From an uncultured Chloroflexota bacterium (lineage in GTDB: Bacteria > Chloroflexota > UBA11872 > VXNJ01), in the NCBI GenBank assembly GCA_913043205.1, contig CAJWLF010000001.1, positions 62,001 to 126,000 on the forward strand: a stretch of 64,000 bases of DNA. The letters run 5' to 3'. The position numbers and the translations under genes are program-made. The notes below the pieces were generated by a model. It was not told where the DNA came from, did not search any database, and saw only the letters and a list, made by a program, of their open reading frames with translations. How positions within the stretch are numbered: the stretch's first letter is position 1; every line of letters starts with the position of its first letter. This document shows, piece after piece, positions 1 to 8,464 of this stretch.

Positions 1-507
1 TACAGTGGCGTTGGTACTGTAACTGAAAATGATGTCAATCTGGCTACTGCGGCCAAAGCAGTGATTTTAGGGTTCAACGTCAAGGCACATCCCTCTGCCA
101 GAGCGTTAGCGGATCAAAATGGTGTCGAGATTCGTACCTACTCGATAATTTACGAATTGATTGAGGAAGTTGAAAAGGCCCTTCAAGGTCAGCTAGAACC
201 TGATGTGGTTGAAATAATTGATGGCAGACTAGATGTAAGAGGAATATTTCGCAGTGAACGGGCTAAAAAGATTATTGGTGGGATAGTTACGGAAGGCAAA
301 ATATCTCGCAGTTTGTCTGTGCGAGTAGTTCGTGAAGGAGAAGTGCTCGCGACGGGATCTATTGATACCTTACGACGATTTTCCGATTCTGTGCCGGAAG
401 TCAATGCCGGATATGAGTGTGGCCTTGCGATCACAATAAAGCCTGAAGTGAAAGTCGGTGATGTAGTGGAAGCCTTCCATGAGGAAGAGAGAGTACCCAG
501 CATCTAG
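1..507 (+). CDS. infB: Translation initiation factor IF-2, C-terminal part (5' end outside window)
   Basis: The frame is open from base 1 and ends at TAG 505-507, giving 168 residues of the IF-2 C-terminus. It opens with a GVGxVTENDVNLA-like stretch followed by ILGFNV, characteristic of domain IV, and ends in the C2 domain that binds fMet-tRNA (motifs GxIxRSLSVRVVR, YECGL). IF-2 is the GTPase that brings initiator tRNA to the 30S subunit; the G domain lies upstream of the window. rbfA, truB and ribF follow, the classic nusA-infB operon order. Confidence 0.95.
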   Translation, partial: YSGVGTVTENDVNLATAAKAVILGFNVKAHPSARALADQNGVEIRTYSIIYELIEEVEKALQGQLEPDVVEIIDGRLDVRGIFRSERAKKIIGGIVTEGKISRSLSVRVVREGEVLATGSIDTLRRFSDSVPEVNAGYECGLAITIKPEVKVGDVVEAFHEEERVPSI

Positions 508-538
508 TCTGGGTTCAATTAAGGCTTATATAAGTCTC

Positions 539-919
539 ATGACCATCCGCTCAGAGCGTGCAGCATCTCAAATTCAGCGCGAATTGGCCCCTATTTTGCG
601 CAGTTCTGTACGCGATCCTCAGCTAGCCGATGTAGTAATAACCAGGGTCACCGTGTCGAACGATTTGCGTCACGCGCGTATTTATTATGCATTGGTTAAA
701 GGGGTTGAGTCAGAGGCTGAACATGTTGAATCTACTAAGGGTGTTGAAGCTGCTTTCACCCGAGCTAAGGGATTCATTAAATTTCAACTTGGCAAGTCCC
801 TTGGACTTCGAGTGGTTCCTGAAATTGAATTTGTCCTAGATGTTGGGTATGAAGAAGGGATGCATATTCTGGAGACGATATCTGACATTGTATCTGACAA
901 CGATGGAGCATCTGAGTGA
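539..919 (+). CDS. rbfA: 30S ribosome-binding factor RbfA
   Basis: This 126-residue protein begins MTIRSERAASQI, with the family signature VTRVTVSNDLRHARIYY-like in the first half and VPEIEFVLD near the end. RbfA is a KH-fold factor needed for maturation of the 16S rRNA 5' end and for cold adaptation. An in-frame ATG at 479 would add 20 residues that overlap infB and do not resemble the family, so ATG 539 is chosen. Its TGA (917-919) overlaps the GTG start of truB, so the two are probably translationally coupled. Confidence 0.93.
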   Translation: MTIRSERAASQIQRELAPILRSSVRDPQLADVVITRVTVSNDLRHARIYYALVKGVESEAEHVESTKGVEAAFTRAKGFIKFQLGKSLGLRVVPEIEFVLDVGYEEGMHILETISDIVSDNDGASE

Positions 920-1884
920 CAGATATTCTTGCCGACGGAGGACACTTCATTAATGTATTTAAGCCACGTCATATGACTTCGAGTGCAGTCGTGTCAAAAG
1001 TGCGACGAATCACCGGTGTTAAACGAATTGGCCATGGAGGCACCCTCGATCCACTAGCGAATGGTGTGCTTCCGTTAGCTATAGGACGATGCACACGGCT
1101 TATTTCAGATTTGCACAGATGGCCTAAGAGCTATGTGGCGATAATCATGTTTGGTGTAACAACTTCGACGTCCGACTTAGAAGGCGATGTCGTGGCTACT
1201 AACACAACTTCACCAGCTGCCGACGATTTGCGTCGAGGGGTCCGCACATTTACTGGACGAATCAAGCAAAGGCCATCCGTTTATTCGGCTGTGAAAATCA
1301 ATGGGGTTCGTGCTTATGAACTTGCGCGACAGGGATATGATTTTGATCCACCGGAACGAGAGGTAACGGTTCATTCAGCAGACTTACTAGAGATAACAAA
1401 TTGGAGCGCTGATGATATTCGAGATATTGGCAGATCTGATTTTATCTCAACAACTGGTAATGGTGGTCGGTTGGTAGCGGCCATTAAATATGTATGTTCA
1501 ACAGGGACGTATGTTAGGTCTTTGGCAGAAGAGCTTGGTCAATATTTGCGATGTGGGGCTTGTCTTGTGGGGCTGATTCGTACTGAAGTGGGTCCGTTTA
1601 AGATTTCAGCCGCAATACCAATACATCAATTGGAAGCTACTTTGTCTAATGATGCTTGGAGTAATTCTGGCTATTCGTGTGACGTTGTGGTGAGAGACTT
1701 GCCCGGTATTGTGCTTGGGTTAGAAGATGAACGCATGTTCTGTAATGGAGTTCCTGTTAAATGTACGAAAGAGGGAGATAGAATTCGAGCATACGGTCAA
1801 AATGGCAGTTTTCTAGGGGTTGGTGATAATCATGGGGCTGGTTGTATCCGTCCGAAATTAGTCTTTGCTTCGCCCAAAGGATAG
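916..1884 (+). CDS. truB: tRNA pseudouridine-55 synthase TruB
   Basis: 322 residues. The catalytic motif GHGGTLDPLANG is at about residues 39-50, with the nucleophilic aspartate at D45, followed by a KxYVAIIMFG strand and a GTYVRSLAEELG motif. TruB isomerises U55 in the T-loop of tRNAs and also acts as a tRNA chaperone. Translation starts at GTG 916, overlapping the rbfA stop by four bases. The C-terminal part (about 230-322) fits a PUA-like extension but is weakly conserved by eye. Operon with rbfA upstream and ribF four bases downstream. Confidence 0.95.
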   Translation: MTDILADGGHFINVFKPRHMTSSAVVSKVRRITGVKRIGHGGTLDPLANGVLPLAIGRCTRLISDLHRWPKSYVAIIMFGVTTSTSDLEGDVVATNTTSPAADDLRRGVRTFTGRIKQRPSVYSAVKINGVRAYELARQGYDFDPPEREVTVHSADLLEITNWSADDIRDIGRSDFISTTGNGGRLVAAIKYVCSTGTYVRSLAEELGQYLRCGACLVGLIRTEVGPFKISAAIPIHQLEATLSNDAWSNSGYSCDVVVRDLPGIVLGLEDERMFCNGVPVKCTKEGDRIRAYGQNGSFLGVGDNHGAGCIRPKLVFASPKG

Positions 1885-1888
1885 TTAG

Positions 1889-2851
1889 ATGACTCGGATA
1901 TTGGCAGCGACGGACCCACTTCCTACTAACAAGCCAATTGTAGTAACGGTCGGCAAGTTTGACGGAGTGCATGTCGGGCATCAAGAATTGATTGGCTCGA
2001 CGGTAAGAGTTGCAAAAGAGAGTTCGGCGCTGAGTACGGTCATAACATTTTGGCCTCACCCGCAGCAATTGTTCCAGCCCGACGAGTCCGTAAAGGTCAT
2101 AGATACTCTTGAGGATCGCATAAAATTACTATGTGCAACTGGTGTGGATGTAGTTAAGGTTCAACCTTTCGATCAATGCTTTGCCGGAATGACCGCTGAA
2201 TCGTTTCTTTCCAAGCTAGTCGACGATCACCAAATGATAGCTATGGTTTCCGGTCCTGATGCCAGAATGGGACGAGATCGGCATGCCGGATCTGCTGAGC
2301 TGTCAAGTATTTGTGGTCGACTGGGGGTGAGATTTGAAGTAATTGAGCAAGTAGGCAGTAAAAGCCAGATGGGTACCCGTGCTGTTCGCGAATCCATACA
2401 GGAGGCTGACTTTGCTAGTGCGGTGAAGGCACTTCGGAGATTGCCTGGATTGAGTGGCGAGGTTCTGCATGGCAAGAAACGTGGGCGCGAATTAGGATTT
2501 CCTACATTGAACGTTAGTTTGTCTGAAGATGTAGTGCTACCTCCTGTAGGAACGTATTTTGTGGCTGTGGTGTTTGATTTGAATCCACATAAAATCCACC
2601 TAGGCGCAGCGAATTTAGGTGTTCGCCCAACATTTGATGGTGCAGAGCAATTGTTAGAGGTTCATTTGCTGGATTATGACGAGATGGTTTACGGTCAGAA
2701 AGTACGTGTATTGTTTTGTCGCAAACTGAGAGACGAACGGAAATTCGCGTCGGCTGATGATCTTGTAGAACAACTAAGATGTGACATAGCCTCTGTTCGG
2801 TCAGAGAGTGCGATTGATACGTCGCTGTTGCACCCCTGGTACTGTACTTGA
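1889..2851 (+). CDS. ribF: Bifunctional riboflavin kinase / FAD synthetase
   Basis: 320 residues with the two expected domains. The N-terminal nucleotidyltransferase (FMN adenylyltransferase) has GKFDGVHVGH at 22-31. The C-terminal riboflavin kinase begins near residue 188, with GEVLHGKKRGRELG and GFPTLN at 203-208. The enzyme makes FMN and then FAD from riboflavin and ATP in the cytoplasm. It closes the infB-rbfA-truB-ribF operon; the 157 bases to the convergent gene downstream hold no recognisable gene, only a short GTGC/GCAC hairpin. Confidence 0.95.
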   Translation: MTRILAATDPLPTNKPIVVTVGKFDGVHVGHQELIGSTVRVAKESSALSTVITFWPHPQQLFQPDESVKVIDTLEDRIKLLCATGVDVVKVQPFDQCFAGMTAESFLSKLVDDHQMIAMVSGPDARMGRDRHAGSAELSSICGRLGVRFEVIEQVGSKSQMGTRAVRESIQEADFASAVKALRRLPGLSGEVLHGKKRGRELGFPTLNVSLSEDVVLPPVGTYFVAVVFDLNPHKIHLGAANLGVRPTFDGAEQLLEVHLLDYDEMVYGQKVRVLFCRKLRDERKFASADDLVEQLRCDIASVRSESAIDTSLLHPWYCT

Positions 2852-3008
2852 ATTACATACAGTAGAGAGTTGTTGGTTTTCTAACATCTTGTGGCTGAGT
2901 GAAAAATGGTGCTTAAATGCGGTGCGACGCACTGATAGCGGCAAGGGTTTTCAACAGGATGAAACATTTGTACCCTGGCGGGACATATAAATGAAACGCA
3001 TTATCACG

Positions 3009-3830
3009 TTATCCTACGACGTCTTCGCCGCCATCTACACCGATTATATTTCCTGTAATCCAATAAGAGCGATCATCGACTAACAAGGATATGGCTTCCG
3101 CTACATCTTCGGGCGTTGTGAGGCGGCCGCTGGGATTGTTCTTGCGAGCTATATCAAGTAGGTCTAGGTTGCCCGGTATTTTTTTAAGTGCTGGAGTGTC
3201 GGTAACACCGGCTCGTATTGAGTTTACGGTAATCCCACGGGGTGCTAATTCGTAAGCTAATCTGCGGACATGCGTGTCAAGCGTGGCTTTTACTGCCGAC
3301 ACCGCACCATAATGAGGCCATATCCTATGGCTTCCTGCGCTCGTCATAGCGAAGATACGGCCTCCATCATCCATCAATCCAGCCTCAACCAAGTCACGAG
3401 CCCAATATACTAACGTGTGAGACATTACGGTGAACGTCATGTCCATCTGAGATGGTGATATGGAATCTTCAGTGTCAGTAGCGACGTATGATCTGAGATT
3501 GCCAAACGCTAGTGAATGTAGCATTACTTTAACTTTCCCTGAAAAATCCTCCGCTCCAAGAAAATCAATAATGTCTCGAATTGCCTGTGATCGTACATCG
3601 TCGTCGGCAGCATTGGCATTAAAGAACAAAGCTTGTTGTCCGTGTCCTTCAATAGCACTAATTGTGTCTTCGACCGCATCCATAGTGTTTCGGCGATCGA
3701 GGTGAAATCCAAATATGTTAAACCCGTCTTTCGCCAATCGACGGGCAGTGGCGCCACCGAATCCGCTTGATGCGCCAAGTATCACAGCCCAATCTGATTC
3801 TGGATTACGTTTGGACAAAGTTGTCTCCAT
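3009..3830 (-). CDS. fabI: Enoyl-ACP reductase, SDR type (FabI/FabL-like)
   Basis: 273 residues with a Rossmann nucleotide-binding loop GASSGFGG at 19-26, an NAD(P)-site segment LHSLAFG at 104-110 like the HSxAF of FabI, and a catalytic pair Y174/K181 spaced Y-x6-K. That spacing separates enoyl-ACP reductases from ordinary SDRs, which have Y-x3-K. The C-terminus ends GNIIGVDGGEDVVG. It catalyses the last reduction of the fatty acid elongation cycle; fabZ, the preceding step, is at 9.99 kb. FabI versus FabL cannot be decided by eye. Transcribed divergently from the isomerase gene across an intergenic inverted repeat. Confidence 0.82.
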   Translation of the reverse strand: METTLSKRNPESDWAVILGASSGFGGATARRLAKDGFNIFGFHLDRRNTMDAVEDTISAIEGHGQQALFFNANAADDDVRSQAIRDIIDFLGAEDFSGKVKVMLHSLAFGNLRSYVATDTEDSISPSQMDMTFTVMSHTLVYWARDLVEAGLMDDGGRIFAMTSAGSHRIWPHYGAVSAVKATLDTHVRRLAYELAPRGITVNSIRAGVTDTPALKKIPGNLDLLDIARKNNPSGRLTTPEDVAEAISLLVDDRSYWITGNIIGVDGGEDVVG

Positions 3831-3893
3831 TTCATCAAGTGAACTATTGTCCTGATGGCAGATTCTACTGGATCTTAGCTTTGCTAGCAGGTA

Positions 3894-3930
3894 ATGATAT
3901 TTGTCTGGATCAGAATGCGTGAAATATCAT
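3894..3930. repeat. 9-bp perfect inverted repeat in divergent intergenic region
   Basis: ATGATATTT (3894-3902) and its exact reverse complement AAATATCAT (3922-3930) are separated by 19 bases, between the divergent enoyl reductase and sugar isomerase genes. The position suits an operator. No T-tract follows, so an intrinsic terminator is unlikely. Confidence 0.5.
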
Positions 3931-4043
3931 CATTCGAAGATCGGTTTGGTATAGCATGCTGGCCCGATAGAATTTGATGGTGCCCAAAATGTGATTCGCA
4001 TGGTGTGTTCAGTGAAGTTTTATTGAAATGGATAGTTTATTAA

Positions 4044-4877
4044 ATGGTTAAAGAAATACCTCAAATAGCTGCCCAGCTGTATTGTGTTCAGGATTATTTG
4101 GGTACGATAAAGGAATTTGAGTTTGCTTTAGATCAACTACATCAAATTGGGTACCGAGCTGTTCAGTATGCCAACAGAGGGGTTTTGGCTGGTGATAATC
4201 CTGAATTGTCACTAGTGAGGGCTAGAGAGGCTTTTGAAAGAAAAGGTTTGGTCTGTTCATCGGCCCATCGTCCATGGTCTGCATTAAGGGACAATACAGA
4301 CATAGAAATTGAACGATTACAGACTCTTGGGTGTAGCTATGTTTTCTTAAACTTTTTGGAACAACCATATGACATGCACGAAGCAGACTCTTATCGCAGG
4401 TTCTCTATCGACTCCGTGCCGGTGATCCAGGCATTGGAAGATGCGGGACTGCAAATAGGGTTTCACAATCATTCTCATGAGTTCCAACGCAACGGTCCTG
4501 ATGGAGAAACTTTATTTGAGTTTATGGTCGAATGTTTTGATGAAAGGTTTCTTTTTGAGCCTGATGTGTACTGGATATCTAACGGTGCCATTGACCCTGC
4601 CGAAGTATTGGCGAGGCTGAGGGGAAGGATTCCGTGTGTACATGTAAAAGATGCCCAAGTTATCCCTGTGGAAGGGGCTGGTGCCTTCGAACTAGCTGTG
4701 CAAACCACTTATGCTCCAGTTGGAGAGGGTAATTTGGACTGGGACGCAATACTGTCTGCGGGCCAAAAGTCTGGTGTGAAGCAGTGGATTGTTGAGCAAG
4801 ATGAATTTCGACGCGATGTTTTTGGGTCTATGGAATCAAGCTATTCTTTTTTGAAAGAGAAATTGGCATCTCTGTAA
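4044..4877 (+). CDS. Sugar phosphate isomerase/epimerase family protein (xylose-isomerase-like TIM barrel)
   Basis: 277 residues resembling the AP endonuclease family 2 / IolE-type TIM barrel. It has LDQLHQIGYRAVQYA near residue 30, a metal-site type GFHNHSHEF near 140, FEPDVYWI near 170, and CVHVKDAQ near 195. These place the usual acidic and histidine metal ligands on successive strands. The substrate cannot be told from sequence. The neighbouring lipoprotein remnant, sugar permease, polyol-type dehydrogenase and xylulokinase suggest a role in sugar or polyol breakdown. Confidence 0.8.
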   Translation: MVKEIPQIAAQLYCVQDYLGTIKEFEFALDQLHQIGYRAVQYANRGVLAGDNPELSLVRAREAFERKGLVCSSAHRPWSALRDNTDIEIERLQTLGCSYVFLNFLEQPYDMHEADSYRRFSIDSVPVIQALEDAGLQIGFHNHSHEFQRNGPDGETLFEFMVECFDERFLFEPDVYWISNGAIDPAEVLARLRGRIPCVHVKDAQVIPVEGAGAFELAVQTTYAPVGEGNLDWDAILSAGQKSGVKQWIVEQDEFRRDVFGSMESSYSFLKEKLASL

Positions 4878-4930
4878 AACTATGGATTTATGAGAAACAA
4901 CAGATACGAAATCCCTTGACCCTAATTCGG

Positions 4931-5017
4931 ATGGTTTCATTTTCTATCTTTATGTCGTTAATTATCGGCTGCTGTGGCAATGTCGATACAAAACCTGCTG
5001 CACCGGCACTGGTGTGA
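4931..5017 (+). pseudogene. Lipoprotein signal-peptide remnant, probably of a sugar-binding protein
   Basis: A 28-codon frame begins at ATG 4931 (an in-frame TTG at 4916 would add charged residues) and ends at TGA 5015-5017. It reads as a short hydrophobic stretch ending in a lipobox, LIIGC with Cys14, then a polar Pro/Ala-rich segment typical of mature lipoprotein N-termini. The frame is not open as a binding protein after the stop. Its place directly before a sugar ABC permease suggests it is what remains of the solute-binding protein gene. A genuine small lipoprotein remains possible. Confidence 0.45.
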
Positions 5018-5074
5018 TCGGGAAATTAGCAGCAGTTAATATTTTTGGATATCCGGTTGATATAATGAACATCG

Positions 5075-6037
5075 ATGTGGGTTATTGACCACAAAAACAT
5101 GGGGGGAGAGGTGGCTTTTAGATCGACTTTGCGTAAGCGGATAGGGGCAGGAAACCGGGGTGGTCTAGCCGCGTATGGGTTCGTCGCTCCATCGATCATC
5201 TTTATCCTGATATTCGTCTTATTACCTATTACGGCGACGTTTTATTTTAGCCTTACCAACTACGATCTGATGTCCAAGCCGACTTTCGTCGGAGCAAAGA
5301 ACTACATGACTTTGCTCGGCGACTCACGGTATCCCCACGCGATGACTAATACCCTGTACTTTGCGTTCGGCACGGTACCGACGGGAGTTGTGACCTCGTT
5401 GTTGCTAGCGATCTTGATCAATAGAAGTATTCGCGGTATACATTTCTTCCGCGCCATGTTTTATCTGCCAGTAGTGTCATCTATTGTATCGGTGGCAGTA
5501 ATCTGGATGTGGATGTACGAACCACAATTTGGTCTGCTGAATGAGATTTTCGAGCTTCTCGGATTGCCAAGGCTCATGTGGTTGAAAAGTGCTGACACTT
5601 CCATGTTATCGATCATCATACTTAGCGTGTGGAAAAACATGGGTTTGAACATGGTTATATATCTTGCAGGCCTGCAAGGTATTCCCCCCCATTTGTATGA
5701 GGCTGCTGAAATAGATGGTGCCGGACGCAATTCGGTTTTTCGGCGAATTACGCTTCCACTTCTTGCTCCGACTACCTATTTTGTGGTGATTGTCTACTTC
5801 ATTGGGGCACTGCAGATGTTCGTACAGGTATACGTGATGACCCAATCCACCACTGGAGGGGGTCTTTGGGGTGGGCCACTAGACAGTACCATTACGGTGG
5901 TCGTTCTCATCTTTGCCCATGCTTTCGAGTATCTGAAGATGGGCTATGCCTCAGCCATGTCGTTCATACTATTTATTGTGATCGGGGTAGTTACCCTCAT
6001 TAATGCACGACTACTGCGTTACGACATAGGCTACTGA
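5075..6037 (+). CDS. Sugar ABC transporter permease, CUT1 (MalF/UgpA-like)
   Basis: Up to 320 residues with about six membrane segments. It has the family opening FVAPSIIFILIFVLLPI then FYFSLTNY, and the cytoplasmic EAA loop (EAAEIDGAGRNSVFRRITLP) near residues 210-230 that docks the ATPase. It should import a sugar or glycerol-phosphate-type solute with a binding protein, a second permease and an ATPase, none of which is in the window. The start is uncertain: ATG 5075, ATG 5099 or GTG 5111 are in frame and none has a well-placed ribosome site. By eye it looks richer in G and C than its neighbours, which may hint at transfer. Confidence 0.88.
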   Translation: MWVIDHKNMGGEVAFRSTLRKRIGAGNRGGLAAYGFVAPSIIFILIFVLLPITATFYFSLTNYDLMSKPTFVGAKNYMTLLGDSRYPHAMTNTLYFAFGTVPTGVVTSLLLAILINRSIRGIHFFRAMFYLPVVSSIVSVAVIWMWMYEPQFGLLNEIFELLGLPRLMWLKSADTSMLSIIILSVWKNMGLNMVIYLAGLQGIPPHLYEAAEIDGAGRNSVFRRITLPLLAPTTYFVVIVYFIGALQMFVQVYVMTQSTTGGGLWGGPLDSTITVVVLIFAHAFEYLKMGYASAMSFILFIVIGVVTLINARLLRYDIGY

Positions 6038-6261
6038 CGCTGATGTGCTCAGACGTGCTTTGCCTTAAACAATCCTGGCATCTGTACGAAACCTATTTCC
6101 CTATAGGAACTTCCGGAAACTATTCTCCCGTAGCCAGCTCATTGTGTGTAAACACCTATATTTGATCTGCGTCTCGCATTTGTGACAAATATGCATGGTT
6201 AGTAAATACCGAAGGAGAAATGTGAGCGCGGTGAATGTGGGCAGTCTGAACCTGTCACTAT

Positions 6262-6336
6262 TGGAGCCGACGGTGGGAATCGAACCCACAACCTGAGCTT
6301 TACGAAAGCCCCGCTCTACCATTGAGCCACGTCGGC
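6262..6336 (-). tRNA. tRNA-Thr (anticodon CGU)
   Basis: Read on the minus strand: acceptor GCCGACG (6336-6330), D-arm GCTC..GAGC, anticodon stem GGGCT/AGCTC with loop TTCGTAA (anticodon CGT), T-arm GTGGG-TTCGAAT-CCCAC, acceptor CGTCGGC, discriminator T and an encoded CCA (6264-6262). All stems close. The 224 bases upstream to the permease gene hold no gene I can support. Confidence 0.96.
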
Positions 6337-6390
6337 CTGCAGATTGGTATTCACATTGGATATAGCGGAAGAGACTCCCTTAAGGATAAT

Positions 6391-6448
6391 AGAAACACTA
6401 CCTTTGGCATTGTTTTGTATGTTTTGTGACAGTCCTGATAGTGTTTCT
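6391..6448. repeat. 10-bp perfect inverted repeat upstream of the Zn-dehydrogenase gene
   Basis: AGAAACACTA (6391-6400) and TAGTGTTTCT (6439-6448) are exact reverse complements separated by 38 bases, ending 36 bases before the TTG start at 6485. There is no T-tract. The arms are spaced as two operator half-sites could be, or could form a long-loop stem in the leader. Confidence 0.5.
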
Positions 6449-6484
6449 CCTCATAAATCGTCTAAGTATGGGATGTGAATCGCG

Positions 6485-7501
6485 TTGAAACAAGTTGTTT
6501 TGCCGGGTGATGGTACTGTGGAACTATGTGACCGACCACGACCAAAGTCACATGGGGATTGGGTAGTGATTCGAGTTGAAGTGGCTCCCTTATGTACCGA
6601 GTACAAACGATGGTTGGGTGGGGGCAAGGCGGACTGGATAGGGCACGAGGCTGCCGGAACAGTAGTGGAAATTGATTCGCCTCAACACGAAATAGCAATA
6701 GGTGATCGGGTAGTTGTGTTGCCGTCTTTAGCGTGTGGGGAGTGCGATATTTGCAGTCAAGGATTCTACATGCACTGCAAAGCTTGGCACGACTTTGAGG
6801 CTGAGACTGGATCCTATGCTGGCCGAGGTACGTTGGCCCAATATGTATTACGACCATCGTACTTGCTGTATCCCATCCCTGAAGACATATCTCTTGATCA
6901 TGCTGCTTTATCATGCTGTGGCCTTGGTCCTACGTTTGGGGCTATGCAAAAGGCGCAAAGTCGCGATGTGGATACTGTATTGATATCTGGAGCTGGCCCA
7001 GTCGGTTTAGGTGGTGTAGTAAATGGGATCTGGAGAAATCGGAAGGTTATTGTGAGCGAACCTTCGCCCCAACGAAGGAATATGGCCACCAATTTGGGTG
7101 CACATTTGACTATTGACCCAGGTGATCCAAATGCAACCAAAGATATACAAGAATTGACCGATAATGAGGGCGTACAGCTTGCTGTTGAGTGTTCAGGGAC
7201 GGTGGCAGGTCAGAAATTTGCAATGGAAACCCTATCTCTTTTGGGAAGCTTAATTATCGTAGGCGAATCTAATGATGAAATGCGAATCAAGGCCAGTGAT
7301 GATCTGATTAGAACGGGGATCTCCATTGAAGGAAATTGGCACTTTAACCGGTCTGAGTACGACCTTATGTTCGATATGATTCGCAATGCTTATGGGGTTG
7401 ATGAGCTCATCAGTCATCGAATACCAATAACCGATATTGAAGTCGGGTTTAAAGCTCTAGCTGCTGGTACAGCAAGTAAGGTGCTGTTATACCCGAATTA
7501 G
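6485..7501 (+). CDS. Zinc-dependent alcohol/polyol dehydrogenase (MDR family)
   Basis: 338 residues. The catalytic zinc site is indicated by PLCTEYK (Cys near residue 36) and GHEAAG; the structural zinc site is CGECDICSQGFYMHC. The Rossmann fold has SGAGPVGLGG near 163. Family members oxidise alcohols or polyols such as sorbitol, xylitol or threonine using NAD(P). With xylulokinase and a TIM-barrel isomerase nearby, a polyol dehydrogenase is the best guess. The TTG start at 6485 has only a weak upstream GGGATG. Confidence 0.85.
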   Translation: MKQVVLPGDGTVELCDRPRPKSHGDWVVIRVEVAPLCTEYKRWLGGGKADWIGHEAAGTVVEIDSPQHEIAIGDRVVVLPSLACGECDICSQGFYMHCKAWHDFEAETGSYAGRGTLAQYVLRPSYLLYPIPEDISLDHAALSCCGLGPTFGAMQKAQSRDVDTVLISGAGPVGLGGVVNGIWRNRKVIVSEPSPQRRNMATNLGAHLTIDPGDPNATKDIQELTDNEGVQLAVECSGTVAGQKFAMETLSLLGSLIIVGESNDEMRIKASDDLIRTGISIEGNWHFNRSEYDLMFDMIRNAYGVDELISHRIPITDIEVGFKALAAGTASKVLLYPN

Positions 7502-7514
7502 TTTAGGAGCTATT

Positions 7515-8363
7515 TTACCTAGTGAGCGATTCTAGGTAATTTGCTACGCCTAGGCGTTCTGGAGGAGGAATCAATATGTCGCTAACCTGCCTCAGCTTTG
7601 GTACGCCTGAAGAGATACCAACCCCGAGACCGGCCCAGGCTATCATCTCGACGTCATTTTCAGCATCGCCAATAGCGGCAACAGATTCACGTGGTATGTC
7701 TAGGCTTGTAGCAAGCCATTCTAATGAAGAGCCTTTAGATACGTTGCTGTGAAGAACCTCTAGTACAAGCCCTGAATATTTTGGGCTATTCCAGGAAATG
7801 ACTTTCAGTGTGTTTTTGAAGCGGCTGGCAATAGCCGAACGTAACTGACGCAGTTGCTGAGTATCACCAAAAACAACTATCTCCATAGCGTTTTCTAGAC
7901 CAGTGAATGAAGTTGCTTCTACGAACGCAGTAGGGTTTGGTTGAGAATAAATCTCCAAGGGTCTGTTTCGCTCTATTTTTCCAAATACGAACAACTTTCC
8001 GGATCGGTTAGGAGTGTCATACCACACTGCCGTGGCTTGAAATTTGCGCACGAGTTGAACCAGTTCTTCAGCTACTGTCTTGGGGATAAATTTCTCGTGC
8101 AAAATGCTCTGGTTTGAAATAGATCTGATTACTGCGCCACTACTCTGAATTAGATAAGATCCGGCACCAAGAGGATTTATGACATCCATCGATGTTCGTA
8201 GCCTGCGACCTGTTGCTATCACAACAATCACTCCCTGAGATTCCGCCTTTCTTATGGCGGTCACGATAGATGGTTCTAACAGTTTTGATTCACCGATCAA
8301 CGTGCCGTCGACGTCCAACGCTAGAATACGGAAAGGGTAGTTAACTGGCGTCTGCATTCGCAC
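7515..8363 (-). CDS. HAD-superfamily Cof-type sugar phosphatase
   Basis: 282 residues with the four HAD motifs: LALDVDGTL (nucleophile Asp in DVD), VVIATGRR (motif II Thr), a Lys in SKGSSLEWL (motif III) and AIGDAENDVEMI (motif IV). The Cof/YbiV-type cap domain lies in the middle. These enzymes remove phosphate from sugar phosphates, FMN or PLP; the substrate here is unknown. GTG 8363 and ATG 8357 are both possible starts. It is divergent from xylB over an 89-100 base gap containing an inverted repeat. Confidence 0.87.
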   Translation of the reverse strand: MRMQTPVNYPFRILALDVDGTLIGESKLLEPSIVTAIRKAESQGVIVVIATGRRLRTSMDVINPLGAGSYLIQSSGAVIRSISNQSILHEKFIPKTVAEELVQLVRKFQATAVWYDTPNRSGKLFVFGKIERNRPLEIYSQPNPTAFVEATSFTGLENAMEIVVFGDTQQLRQLRSAIASRFKNTLKVISWNSPKYSGLVLEVLHSNVSKGSSLEWLATSLDIPRESVAAIGDAENDVEMIAWAGLGVGISSGVPKLRQVSDILIPPPERLGVANYLESLTR

Positions 8364-8400
8364 TCAATGTCTGTTCAAAAAGATTGCATTTGTGACGTCA

Positions 8401-8434
8401 GATTGTAGTACTTAGATGAGATCGGAGTACAATC
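8401..8434. repeat. 7-bp inverted repeat between HAD and xylB genes
   Basis: GATTGTA (8401-8407) and TACAATC (8428-8434) form a perfect 7-bp inverted repeat with a 20-base spacer in the divergent promoter region. It may be an operator for the carbohydrate genes; the arms are short, so chance is not excluded. Confidence 0.3.
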
Positions 8435-8464
8435 CGACCTCATGAATAAAAGGTGGAGAAGCAA

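Noticed and set aside
4931-5074. Reading through TGA 5015 as a second selenocysteine codon
   Set aside because: The frame after the TGA is short, reaches another stop near 5089 and has no similarity to a binding protein, so a remnant is more likely.
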